From contig JANQSV010000109.1 in the NCBI GenBank assembly GCA_028279115.1, positions 1-33,132 of the forward strand: a DNA stretch of 33,132 nucleotides, written 5' to 3'. Both the position numbers and the translations under genes were made by a program. The stretch's first letter is position 1. Every line of letters starts with the position of its first letter. Positions 9,818 to 19,574 of the stretch are shown piece after piece. A model generated the notes under the pieces. That model did no database searches. It had not been told where the DNA came from and was given only the letters and a program-made list of their open reading frames with translations. The stretch is from Pseudomonadales bacterium. Its GTDB lineage: Bacteria; Pseudomonadota; Gammaproteobacteria; Pseudomonadales; Pseudohongiellaceae.

Positions 9818-11008
9818 ATGTGGCGCCTCGCGCTGATTGGAATGCCGCTGATGACCGGAAGCGCTCTACAGGCAAGCACACAAAACGAAAAGCCGATTAT
9901 CGCTTCTTACTATTCCAGCACAGGGTCATCTGAGAAAGTGGCCGAAATTCCAGCCGCCAAGCTTTCTCATGTTCTCTACGCTTTCCTTACGCTTTGCGGC
10001 GACCATCGAACGGCTGGTCCGGCTGCCTCGGCGCGTGTGGCGGCCGCCTGCGCGAATCAGCCGGACTTCACGGCAACCCGCATTGGCGGCCCTGCCGAGA
10101 CGGAAGAACTCGCGGCCTTCGAAACGCTCAAAGCGGAACATCCACACTTGAAAGTCCTCGCTTCGTTTGGCGGATGGAACCTGTCCGCTCCTTTCCGGCA
10201 AATGGCGAAATCAGATGCCGGCCGGCGGCGCTTTGTCCGCACAGCCATCGAAATCATCAAGGATCATCCGGCTTTTGACGGCATTGATATCGACTGGGAG
10301 TATCCCGGGGGTGGCGACAATTCCTCTCTCCCGCTTGGCTCGGACGAAACCGCAACGGAACGTTACGCCTTCCGGGCAATGATGCGGGAGCTGCGCATTG
10401 GCCTGGACCGTCTCAGCGTGAAAACCGGGCGATCCTATTCCCTCAGTGCGGCTGTCAGCGGCGCGGCCCGGCAGACCGCGTCGATCGACTGGGCGGGAAC
10501 AGCGCCTCACCTGGATATGGTCTTTGCGATGACCTATGACTTCGCGGTCGGCGATGGCGCCGCGACCCATCACGCCAATCTTTATCCTGTCCCAGGCAAG
10601 ACCGCACTCAGCGGGGTCGAGATGATTGAGAATCTTCATATTGCGGGCATTCCCGAGGACAAACTGGTCCTGGGCGCCGCTTTTTATGCAAGAGGCTGGG
10701 AAGGCGCTCGATATCGGAATGGCGCGGTGGTCACACAGGACGCGTCCCAATCCATCGGATCATTTCGTTTCCGGGATTTGCGGGCCAACCCGCCGGACGG
10801 GTATGAATATGCCTATGATACCGATGTGGAGGCGGCGTTTCTGATCAACCGGGAAACTGACGGTTTTATAAGTTTTGATGATCCGCGATCAATTGCCGCA
10901 AAAACGGATTTTGTCAAAAAAAGAGGTCTTGCGGGAATTTTTTCCTGGCAGATAGAGCAGGATGATGGCGCGCTTCTCGACGCCATACATCAAGGCCTCG
11001 CGGAATGA
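9818..11008 (+). CDS. GH18 chitinase, secreted
   Basis: Catalytic motif FDGIDIDWEYPG, MTYDFAV, and a C-terminal GIFSWQIEQDDG. Signal-peptide-like start MWRLALIGMPLMTGSALQAS at 9818; the frame is open from 9737. Confidence 0.9.
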   Translation: MWRLALIGMPLMTGSALQASTQNEKPIIASYYSSTGSSEKVAEIPAAKLSHVLYAFLTLCGDHRTAGPAASARVAAACANQPDFTATRIGGPAETEELAAFETLKAEHPHLKVLASFGGWNLSAPFRQMAKSDAGRRRFVRTAIEIIKDHPAFDGIDIDWEYPGGGDNSSLPLGSDETATERYAFRAMMRELRIGLDRLSVKTGRSYSLSAAVSGAARQTASIDWAGTAPHLDMVFAMTYDFAVGDGAATHHANLYPVPGKTALSGVEMIENLHIAGIPEDKLVLGAAFYARGWEGARYRNGAVVTQDASQSIGSFRFRDLRANPPDGYEYAYDTDVEAAFLINRETDGFISFDDPRSIAAKTDFVKKRGLAGIFSWQIEQDDGALLDAIHQGLAE

Positions 11009-11147
11009 TGACGGCATCGCGGTGAAATGGGGCGTTCCCGAGGGTAGCCAACGATGTCAAAATTAACTGGACAGGATACTACAGGACACTTGTTAACATT
11101 TTGTCGCCCGGGAAAGCATTGGGACCGGAAAAGTCATCCCGCTTGAT

Positions 11148-13571
11148 CTATGAACGGGTCTCGCCGCCGCGCAGGGGCTGCACCCAGTCAATCACCCAGA
11201 ATGGATCGATTTCAGCGCTGGCAAATTGGAAGCAAAGGTCGTGTTCACCGGCACGCGGCTCAATATCGCCTTCGATCGTCTCCAGACCAAGCCCATCAAG
11301 TCCCGCCAGGGGCAGCCGGGCGATAATGTCGCCCTCGCATGTATCCTGTCGAATCAGCAATTCACCTTCAGCCGTTTCCGGTTCGGGATGGGTAATGCTG
11401 TTGACGGCGTCGCCAACTTGAAAATTGAATGGAATCTGACCGATGCTCAGGCGCATGCCAGTTACATCATCAAGCCGCGCATCTTCATAAATCCAGCATG
11501 GATTGAAAATATCGACATTATAGACAGCACGCTCACCGCGAACCGGCCCGTCATCCTCCAGCCGAAGCACCAGTCCCTCACTACACATTTTCAGATCATC
11601 GTCTTCCCGGCGCTCAATGGTTTCAACTGTGAAAGTCCGTTCAACCGTATCGGCCAGCACACGACCATCATGAAAGGCATTTGCCCGGATGGTGACTGGC
11701 AGCGATTGTTCGAACGGCGCATCGAAGCGCGGCGAAGACGAGGTTGGCTCGGACCCGTCCAGCGTATAGCGGATTTCACCAAACCCTGTCTGGTTTTCCA
11801 GCCGCATCCGGATCAGATCGTTGCCCGCTGTGCGATCAATTCCGACATCGACCTGAAAAGCGCTGTCGGCGTAAGCCAGGCCAAGCGCCTCATATCGCCG
11901 GAACTGAACTGTAAGCCGTTTCAGGAACTCATTGAAATCCTTCGTTTCGCCATCCGTCCAGGCGATTTCGGCCACGGCTGACGCACGCGGAAAGGACATA
12001 TGCGTGACGCGCTCCCGCAGCCGCATATGCTCGGTCCAGATATTCGCCTGGATTCCCAGTATGTGTTTGGCTTCCTCATCGGTAAGCTCATCCGGCCGCG
12101 GATCGTAGACATAGATGTCTTCGAGTGTCTGAACATTGGGTTCGGGGCGCCCGGCCGGTTCATCCCGCAGGCTGCTTTGCGCAAAATCGAAATACAGCAG
12201 CGGCCCCGGGGTCATGACAACATCATTCCCCCGCTTGGCCGCTTCAATGCCGCCAATTTCGCCCCGCCAGGACATAACCGTCGCATGCGGAGACAGACCG
12301 CCTTCCAGGATCTCATCCCAGCCAACCAGTTTACGGTCGTTCTCATGCAGAAACGCCTCGATACGGCGGACAAAATAGCTTTGCAGTTCCTCTTCGGTGT
12401 TGACACCAAATTCACGCATGCGCTCCTGAACCCGCGCCGATGCCTTCCATCGATCCTTTACGGCTTCATCTCCGCCGATATGAATATATGCGCCGGGGAA
12501 AAGCGCCATGACTTCATCCAGGACATCCTCAATGAAGGCGAATGTCTCTTCCTCAACATTGTAGAGATGAGGATAGATTCCCCAATCCGCGCGGAGTTCG
12601 ATCTCTTCACCGGTCACGCCATATTCCGGATAGGCAACCAGCAGGGCCTGCGCATGTCCCGGCATTTCAATTTCGGGAACAACCGTGATGTATCGCTCGG
12701 CGGCGTAGGCCACAATATCGCGCACCTCTTCCTGGCTGTAAAAACCGCCATAGAGACGTGGTTTGCCAGTCACCGGGTCAATATCCGCCCGAGCCGCCTC
12801 GCCCGGCTGAACCCGATACGCTCCAACACTTGTCAATCGTGGATACTTTTTGATTTCCAGACGCCAGGCCTGATCATCAATCAGGTGCCAGTGAAACACG
12901 TTGAACTTATGCAAAGCCATCCAGTCAATGAACTGCTTTATATAGTCAGTGGACTGATAGTGACGCGCGCTATCGAGCATCAATCCACGCCAGACGTAAC
13001 GAGGCGTGTCCATAATCGTGAGCGCCGGAAGTTCAATCGCGGCTCTTTCGCTTTCAACGGATGTCAACATCTGCCAGAGTGTTGTTGCCGCATTGAACAG
13101 GCCGGCGCCTTCACCCGCGCCAAGGCTCACGCCATCATCGGCAACAACAAGCTCATACGCGTCGGAAGCCGTCGCTCCAGGCGCGGTCGCCGTCGTCCGG
13201 AAGACAATGCCGCCCCGCCCATTCCCGCCGGACTCCTGAACCGTCAACTCGAAATCAAACCGCGTGGTCCGCGCCATAAGATCAATAAAGTATTCAGCGA
13301 TGCGGATCGCCTCCGTATCCTGACCGGACACTTCGACCTGGATTGCATTGCTCACGAGGAAGGCGCCCCGCCCCGGCTTTATCACAGCCGGGGCCGGAAT
13401 AATGGATAAGGTATCGGCGGACACTGCAACAGGTGTCAGACCCCGGGAACCTGCCGGATCAGGCCGGGTCGCAGCCGACTGCTCGCCGGCGCACCCTGAA
13501 ACCGCAAGATTGGCGGCAACCATTGCGGCGCCCGCCATTGCCGTCCTCATCCCCGTTAACATTGTCTTCAC
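11148..13571 (-). CDS. GH20 beta-N-acetylhexosaminidase, lipoprotein, with C-terminal extension
   Basis: YIHIGGDEAVKD catalytic motif, WRGLMLDSARHYQ, KFNVFHWHLIDDQAWR; lipobox-like LAVSGCAG at the N-terminus. Confidence 0.92.
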   Translation of the reverse strand: MKTMLTGMRTAMAGAAMVAANLAVSGCAGEQSAATRPDPAGSRGLTPVAVSADTLSIIPAPAVIKPGRGAFLVSNAIQVEVSGQDTEAIRIAEYFIDLMARTTRFDFELTVQESGGNGRGGIVFRTTATAPGATASDAYELVVADDGVSLGAGEGAGLFNAATTLWQMLTSVESERAAIELPALTIMDTPRYVWRGLMLDSARHYQSTDYIKQFIDWMALHKFNVFHWHLIDDQAWRLEIKKYPRLTSVGAYRVQPGEAARADIDPVTGKPRLYGGFYSQEEVRDIVAYAAERYITVVPEIEMPGHAQALLVAYPEYGVTGEEIELRADWGIYPHLYNVEEETFAFIEDVLDEVMALFPGAYIHIGGDEAVKDRWKASARVQERMREFGVNTEEELQSYFVRRIEAFLHENDRKLVGWDEILEGGLSPHATVMSWRGEIGGIEAAKRGNDVVMTPGPLLYFDFAQSSLRDEPAGRPEPNVQTLEDIYVYDPRPDELTDEEAKHILGIQANIWTEHMRLRERVTHMSFPRASAVAEIAWTDGETKDFNEFLKRLTVQFRRYEALGLAYADSAFQVDVGIDRTAGNDLIRMRLENQTGFGEIRYTLDGSEPTSSSPRFDAPFEQSLPVTIRANAFHDGRVLADTVERTFTVETIERREDDDLKMCSEGLVLRLEDDGPVRGERAVYNVDIFNPCWIYEDARLDDVTGMRLSIGQIPFNFQVGDAVNSITHPEPETAEGELLIRQDTCEGDIIARLPLAGLDGLGLETIEGDIEPRAGEHDLCFQFASAEIDPFWVIDWVQPLRGGETRS

Positions 13572-13678
13572 CTGATCGCTCCCGAAACACTTTTTCCGTG
13601 ATGGCCGAACTTACCAGCCCTGGTCAAGCGAGCCCGCCACAAAACCGGACGAACCGTCCCTCTTCTTGAAAGAAAAGA

Positions 13679-16534
13679 CTACAGCTTGAACCGCGCACCG
13701 AAGAAGAAACGGCGCCCAAATCGACCCTGACCACCAATCCGCTGCGGCACGGCAAAATAGTTTTCGACGGTGTCCTCGTCAGTGAGATTCAGGCCCTCAA
13801 TAAAGAGGGTCACAAATCCCCGGGTGTAGCTGGCATTGAAATCGACCTGCTGAATGCCTTCCGCGAACCGGTTCTGCCCGTTGGACACACCGAGGAAGTA
13901 ATCACTGCGATAGTTGTAAGAGATTCGGGTCGAGATCGAGCCTTTTTCATAGAAAATGCTCGAATTGACCGTATTCCGTGATTGACCGGGAAGACCCGCA
14001 AAGGCGGAGTCGGATACGGAGTTTTCAGAGAAGGTATAGTTTGCACTGACACCAAAGCCATCGAAAGGCTCAGGCAGATTATCAAGATAATGCAGCGCAG
14101 CCAACTCGAAGCCGTAGATTTTACCTCCACCACCGTTCACAGGCCGGGTCACGAGAACGTTCACGAGATTATTCGTGTCACCGCCGAGTGGCACGAACTC
14201 ATTTTCCTGACCACTGACCGTGAAGGAGAGAATATCCTTGTAGAAAGCAGCCGCGGAGACCGCATTCCCTTCGCCATAATAGTATTCGGCTGAAAGATCG
14301 TATCCGTTTGCCACAAAATTATCGAGATCCGGGTTTCCGCTATTAGCCTGCAAGGTCTCTTCAATCACTACAATCGTTGGCGACAATTCGCTGAAGGTCG
14401 GACGCGCAAGCGTTCTGGCCGAGCCAAAACGAACGATGAGATTTTCGGTCAGATCAGCCGCCAGGTTGAAACTTGGAAGAATGTCTGTCTGACTGTCATT
14501 CCGCATGAACGGCTCAGGCACGCCATTGGTAATCAGATTTGCTTCAGACTGCCTCTCAAGATGCGTAATCCGTGTACCTAGATTACCCCGAAGGCTCAGT
14601 CCGCCAATATCACTGGAGAAGTTCACCTGCGCATAACCCGCATAGATGTCTTCCGCGATATCAAAGAACTCGTCAATGCTTGTCACTTCAGCACCCGCAA
14701 AGACGGAGTCATTGCCGTTGCCTTTCCCGAAAAGCTCATCAATCGCCTCGGGATCAGGGATCAGGAAAGCGCTGATCGCATCCTCGAAGCCGCTGCTCAG
14801 GAAGTCATCCGGAGTTTGTGACGGATTGAGCTGACCGAGGTTCAGACCAAAAATGCTGATACCGTTTGCATCAAGGAAGTTCTGAGCGACATCGCCGAAG
14901 GAGGCGACCGTCTGATTGCGATCCTGCGAAACACGGCGGGATTTGAAGCCGGCCTGGACACTTTCGAAGAAACCACTATCGAAATTATAGGTCACATCAA
15001 ACTGGGTATGGAACTCGTCCTGCACCTGATCAAGATTGATGAAGTTGACGAAGCTGAAGAATTGACCCGTAGGATCAAGCAGATCGACGCCGACAGACTG
15101 CTGACCGTTTTCCTGTACGCTGAGATCGAAAGTTTGATCACCAAACCCAACTGTCTCAAAGAAGCGATTGTCGGATTTCACATTGGCGCGTGTATATCCG
15201 ACACTCGTGAAGACTTCGAAATTCCGACCGACCGGCGCCCAGGTTGTCCCAAGATCAACCGCAAATGTGTCAACCATGGAATCGCGATCAAAGGAATCAA
15301 GCGCTGTGGTGAAAACGTTTCCACGAAGACCGGTAAAGTTGACCCCTTCCGTGATCCGCTGCGGAATTGTTCCTGAAATGATCGTCTGGTTTTCAATTAC
15401 GGCATTATTGACGGGTTCAACGATATTGCCCGCGCCACCTGTCCGCAAAGGCAACAAGAGGAAGTTATTGTTTACACCCGTTTCCCGCAACTGCGAGTAA
15501 AGGCCGGTCAGGTGGAAGTTCAGGTTTTCAGTCGGCTGCCATTCGATGGCGCTCGATCCGCCGGCGCGCTCCCGTACAGTCGGAAAGTACGTGTTCGCCA
15601 GAAGATCCGGGAGGAACAGACCATCCGGCGATTGGATCCCCTGAATAACAGGGTTCCCATTCTCATCAATCGTTTCGATACCCTGAATCGTCGGAGCATT
15701 TTCCGGAAGCACGCCAAAACCGCGGGTTGGATCCAGCGTTCCCGCCGGAACCACACCAAAGTCCAGAACACCATCGGAGTCGAGATCGACCGGACGCTGC
15801 GAGAAGCTCAGCGGGCCGGCAGCGTCGCCACGGATGCTCCGTTCGGTGTATGCGCCAGACAAAATGACACCAAACTTATCGTCTGGCGACCGCCACCCGG
15901 CGCTGAGAGAGAAGCGCGGGTCGACTTCGTCGGCCAACGGCGCATAACCACCTTCAATTGATCCGGCCAGCAAATATCTGTCCGCCAAATCGAGAGGGCG
16001 GCGCGTCTTGAGAATAACCGTTCCGCCAACTCCGCCCTCATCAAGCCGCGCTTCCGGCGTCTTATATACCTCGGCAGACGAAATAACTTCCGAAGCGATC
16101 AGAGCAAAGTTGAAGCTGCGACTGGGCTGTTCGTCCTCAAACTGGTTGGATGACGCAATGAACTGCCCATTCAGCAAAGTCAGGTTTTGTTCGGGCCCCA
16201 GGCCGCGAATGGAAATCCGCTCGCCCTCACCCCGACTGCGATCAATCGCAATCCCCGGAATACGCTGAAGCGCCTCGGCAATGTTTTCATCCGGAAAGAC
16301 ACCGATGTCTTCCGCCGAGATGGCATCAACAATCGCATTCGAGTTTCTCTTGACGTCCTGAGCGCGGAGCAAACTTCCGCGAACGCCGATCACCTCCACT
16401 TCATAAATGACAGCTCTTTCATCTTCACGGATCTCATCTTGCTCAGCAACAGGCTGCGCGTCTTGCGCGTACATCGTGCCGGCCAGCATTGCGAAGACGA
16501 GAACGCTTGCGGATGATTTAAGGATATTCACCAT
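13679..16534 (-). CDS. TonB-dependent receptor (candidate chitooligosaccharide uptake)
   Basis: Plug domain IAEALQRIPGIAIDRSRGEGERISIRGLGPEQNLTLLNG; C-terminal GRRFFFGARFKL ending in an aromatic strand; signal peptide present. Confidence 0.92.
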   Translation of the reverse strand: MVNILKSSASVLVFAMLAGTMYAQDAQPVAEQDEIREDERAVIYEVEVIGVRGSLLRAQDVKRNSNAIVDAISAEDIGVFPDENIAEALQRIPGIAIDRSRGEGERISIRGLGPEQNLTLLNGQFIASSNQFEDEQPSRSFNFALIASEVISSAEVYKTPEARLDEGGVGGTVILKTRRPLDLADRYLLAGSIEGGYAPLADEVDPRFSLSAGWRSPDDKFGVILSGAYTERSIRGDAAGPLSFSQRPVDLDSDGVLDFGVVPAGTLDPTRGFGVLPENAPTIQGIETIDENGNPVIQGIQSPDGLFLPDLLANTYFPTVRERAGGSSAIEWQPTENLNFHLTGLYSQLRETGVNNNFLLLPLRTGGAGNIVEPVNNAVIENQTIISGTIPQRITEGVNFTGLRGNVFTTALDSFDRDSMVDTFAVDLGTTWAPVGRNFEVFTSVGYTRANVKSDNRFFETVGFGDQTFDLSVQENGQQSVGVDLLDPTGQFFSFVNFINLDQVQDEFHTQFDVTYNFDSGFFESVQAGFKSRRVSQDRNQTVASFGDVAQNFLDANGISIFGLNLGQLNPSQTPDDFLSSGFEDAISAFLIPDPEAIDELFGKGNGNDSVFAGAEVTSIDEFFDIAEDIYAGYAQVNFSSDIGGLSLRGNLGTRITHLERQSEANLITNGVPEPFMRNDSQTDILPSFNLAADLTENLIVRFGSARTLARPTFSELSPTIVVIEETLQANSGNPDLDNFVANGYDLSAEYYYGEGNAVSAAAFYKDILSFTVSGQENEFVPLGGDTNNLVNVLVTRPVNGGGGKIYGFELAALHYLDNLPEPFDGFGVSANYTFSENSVSDSAFAGLPGQSRNTVNSSIFYEKGSISTRISYNYRSDYFLGVSNGQNRFAEGIQQVDFNASYTRGFVTLFIEGLNLTDEDTVENYFAVPQRIGGQGRFGRRFFFGARFKL

Positions 16535-16646
16535 TTAAGGCCTCCCAGTGCGCGAAAACCACCTTGACAGACTGTCCAACCAGATCGGCCACCTCAATTC
16601 GCGACCGCCGCGGACAGGCTCAATAGAGTGAGGAGGCTACAACAAA

Positions 16647-16662
16647 ATGATTACGTGGTCAA
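16647..16662. promoter_or_regulatory. Candidate LacI-family operator upstream of the TonB receptor
   Basis: ATGATTACGTGGTCAA; 14/16 identical to the palindrome at 16870. Confidence 0.55.
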
Positions 16663-16869
16663 TAGCAAAGCCACATATTTCAGGATCATCTCAAAATTTC
16701 CGTCGAATGCTTGAGGCGCTGCCGGGAATTCCCGGATCCAGCCTCTTTTTCTAGATATTTATTACCAAGATGCCATCCGGGAGCAAGGTGGCGTGACACA
16801 CGGTCGCTCCCGCCCCGGCAGCCGGCGAGTGGCGAAGCATAGAGAAATAAGGGTGAAAACTTCTTGCAA

Positions 16870-16885
16870 ATGATTACGTAATCAT
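16870..16885. promoter_or_regulatory. Candidate LacI-family operator upstream of PP2C
   Basis: Perfect palindrome ATGATTACGTAATCAT. Confidence 0.6.
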
Positions 16886-16977
16886 TTAATGTCCATCCGA
16901 ATCTTCGTGTGGAGGTGTCAGCGTGCCGGCCTCACCCCGCCGCAACGTTTGACGACAAAAGATGCGAGTATGATCGA

Positions 16978-17832
16978 ATGGGTATCACTCTTTCCTATCA
17001 TCGCTCTGACAAGGGCGATGGGCAATTTAACGAAGACACCTACGGAGCAACGAAAAGCATGGCTTGGCTATTGGATGGCGCGACGGGTCTCGACAGCTTA
17101 CTCATCGAAAACAGATCCGCTGCGAATTGGTTCGTCAATACCTTTTCCGATGTATTGAAAATACTGAGCAACGAACTGACAGATATCTCAAGCATGGATT
17201 TGCTAAGGCAAGTCTCTGACAAGGTGCGAGATCTTTATCAACAACAAATCAAAAATTGTCCCGCCGATACTTTGCCTCCTTCGAGCACCTTGGTTATGGT
17301 GAGAGAATTTGATGAAAAGATTGAGATTTGCGCACTCGGAGACTCTCGCGCAATCTTTGATCTCAAGGAAAGCGGGATCACAACATTCGGCTCCTCTCCA
17401 ATAGAGGATTTCGATAATGAAGTATTGCAAAAGCTGGAATCTCTACGACTCGAAGATCCAAACATTAGTCTACCCCTGGCTACTGAGCATCTGCATTCGG
17501 ACCTGATGACTATCCGGCAACGCAAGAACACTGCAAATGGTTATTGGGTTTTATGTCCAGTAGACAACCCATTTGATCATATGCAAGTCATTCAGCTAGA
17601 AAAAGATGAGATTGTTGGAGGTGAAATTCTTGTCGCAACTGATGGCTTTCTGAGATTGTCGGAAGTGTTCGGGCACTGCGACAATGGGCATCTTTTGCGC
17701 ATGAACGATAGTCAACTCGGCGCAACATTTGAAAAGTTGCGTCAATTGGAAAAAGGAGATCAATCCGCTATCCACTATCCACGTCTGAAGTGCTCTGACG
17801 ATGCGACATGCTTGAGAGTAGATATTCTCTAG
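16978..17832 (+). CDS. PP2C-family (PPM) protein phosphatase
   Basis: SDKGDGQFNEDTYG, WLLDGATG, ICALGDSRAIF, ILVATDGF and CSDDATCLRVD match the PPM metal-binding motifs. Confidence 0.8.
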   Translation: MGITLSYHRSDKGDGQFNEDTYGATKSMAWLLDGATGLDSLLIENRSAANWFVNTFSDVLKILSNELTDISSMDLLRQVSDKVRDLYQQQIKNCPADTLPPSSTLVMVREFDEKIEICALGDSRAIFDLKESGITTFGSSPIEDFDNEVLQKLESLRLEDPNISLPLATEHLHSDLMTIRQRKNTANGYWVLCPVDNPFDHMQVIQLEKDEIVGGEILVATDGFLRLSEVFGHCDNGHLLRMNDSQLGATFEKLRQLEKGDQSAIHYPRLKCSDDATCLRVDIL

Positions 17833-17851
17833 TACGAATATTGTGTGAGCG

Positions 17852-18153
17852 CTATGGAAGCGCCGGCCAGAGGTTCGGCGGCGTCCACCGCCGTTCCCGG
17901 TGCGGAGCCGGCCGCAGTCCGTCGTGTTCGTCCAGGTCTTCGCATCCCGGCGTCAGTGCGCACACCCGCTGTCGGACCATCGCCCGGAGCGGATGTTGGC
18001 AACTGGCCTTGCGGCGCGAATCGGTCAGCGCCCGCACGACCCGGACGGTCAATCCGGCATCCGACCGACCTGACGCAAAAGCGACATGCCGCCGTCGGCG
18101 CTGACCGCGCTACCAGAAAAACCGATCTCCATAACGCGGCTCGACTTGGAAAA
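17852..18153 (-). pseudogene. Frameshifted N-terminal remnant of an IS1380-family-like transposase
   Basis: Minus-strand reads FSKSSRVMEIGFSGSAVSADGGMSLLRQVGRMPD, then one frameshift, then LTVRVVRALTDSRRKASCQHPLRAMVRQRVCALTPGCEDLDEHDGLR. Layout resembles the (S/T)SDGG...LR...QRVxALALGYEDLNDHDxLR region of IS1380 transposases. Confidence 0.7.
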
Positions 18154-18318
18154 CGAACGAACTCCGGGATACAATCCGCCATGAGCGGAGTGTCCTTGGA
18201 TATCAGCCCAAGCAACTTGAATTATATCGAAATACGGGTGCTCCGCCTGCCCCGTTCATGCGACATTCGGGTTAACTTGACGATGTTTGCCCAAGCAGAT
18301 TTTGGAGAAAGATGACTG

Positions 18319-19368
18319 ATGCGCCCAACAATTCGAGACGTTGCCAAGCTCGCCGGTGTGTCTGCAAAAACAGTCTCTAGAACCATCAATGATGAATCGA
18401 CTGTTCGCCCACAGACCAAAGAGAAGGTCAGAGCGGCAATCCAAGAGCTAAAGTTTCATCCAGATCTCTCGGCTCGCGATCTGCGCGGCAACACATCTTA
18501 TTCAATTGGTCTTGTTTATGCCAACCCAAATGCCAACTATGTCATAAGCTTACAGAAAGGTACACTAAAACGTTGCCGAGAAGTTGGCTACGGACTTCAG
18601 ATTTTCCCATTTGATACATCCGATATGGATGTTGAAATGCTTACCAATCTTCTGTCCAAGTCACGCTTGGCAGGTTTGGTTTTAGCCCCTCCGATGTCCG
18701 AAAACCGTGAATTGCGCGAAGCGCTAAACAAGCTGGATATTCCATTTGTTGGAATCATTTCAAGTACGACTGAAGAGGCCTTATCAGAAAATACTGTCGA
18801 AAAAGTCGTTGATATCGTACTTGAAGATGAAAAGGCGGCATTTGAGATTACAGAGCACTTGATCTCAATCGGTCATAGAAGGATCGCATTCCTGCCAGGA
18901 GATACATTGCATGGTTCAACTCGAGCTCGATTAAGAGGATACAGATCTTGTCTACAGAGTTTCGGCTTTGACGTACGATCTGAACTTATTCCCGACGGCG
19001 ACTACAGCTTTTCATCAGGTTTTAAGAGAGCTGGAACGCTGCTCGCAATATCTAACCCGCCGACAGCAATAATTGGCTGCAATGATGAGATCGCATGTGG
19101 AGCGCAAATGGCAGTCATCAGCCAAGGAGTAAGAGTTCCCAGCGACGTATCGATTGCGGGTTTCGAAGACAGCCCGTTCTCCAAACACACCTATCCGCAC
19201 ATAACGACGGCGCGCCAGCCAACAGAAGGGCTCGGTCACATGGCCGCTTCGGAACTCCTCAAACTGGTTCGGCCGACGAATGACCATAAAGCATCGCCCA
19301 AACGAGCCATCCGTCTCAAACCGGAGCTGATTATCAGAGGATCGACAAGTGTCAGATCAAAGCAGTAA
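18319..19368 (+). CDS. LacI-family transcriptional regulator
   Basis: N-terminal HTH TIRDVAKLAGVSAKTVSRTINDESTVRPQTKEKV; periplasmic-binding-like effector domain. Confidence 0.92.
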   Translation: MRPTIRDVAKLAGVSAKTVSRTINDESTVRPQTKEKVRAAIQELKFHPDLSARDLRGNTSYSIGLVYANPNANYVISLQKGTLKRCREVGYGLQIFPFDTSDMDVEMLTNLLSKSRLAGLVLAPPMSENRELREALNKLDIPFVGIISSTTEEALSENTVEKVVDIVLEDEKAAFEITEHLISIGHRRIAFLPGDTLHGSTRARLRGYRSCLQSFGFDVRSELIPDGDYSFSSGFKRAGTLLAISNPPTAIIGCNDEIACGAQMAVISQGVRVPSDVSIAGFEDSPFSKHTYPHITTARQPTEGLGHMAASELLKLVRPTNDHKASPKRAIRLKPELIIRGSTSVRSKQ

Positions 19369-19574
19369 TATTCTCTTTTCACCGTCATATCGCTCCGCGG
19401 CGCGAAGCCATATCGACCCTCGCGCGGGAAGGCGGGGATTTCCTCTCTGATCCGAATAGCGCGCCTTGCGCGGGGAAGCGGTGTCGAACTGGCGTTTCGG
19501 GGCAATCCGCGACATAATCTCGCACCGCTTACCGGTCCATTTTCAGGCTAAGTTTACACTGGCAAATATCCTCA

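Noticed and set aside
12000-13409. 469-aa plus-strand ORF antisense to GH20
   Set aside because: No recognisable domain; lies wholly within the well-supported GH20 gene.
17829-18215. 128-aa minus-strand ORF as a real gene
   Set aside because: Translation is mostly out of frame with the transposase remnant and Arg/Ala-rich; better explained as a decayed IS fragment.
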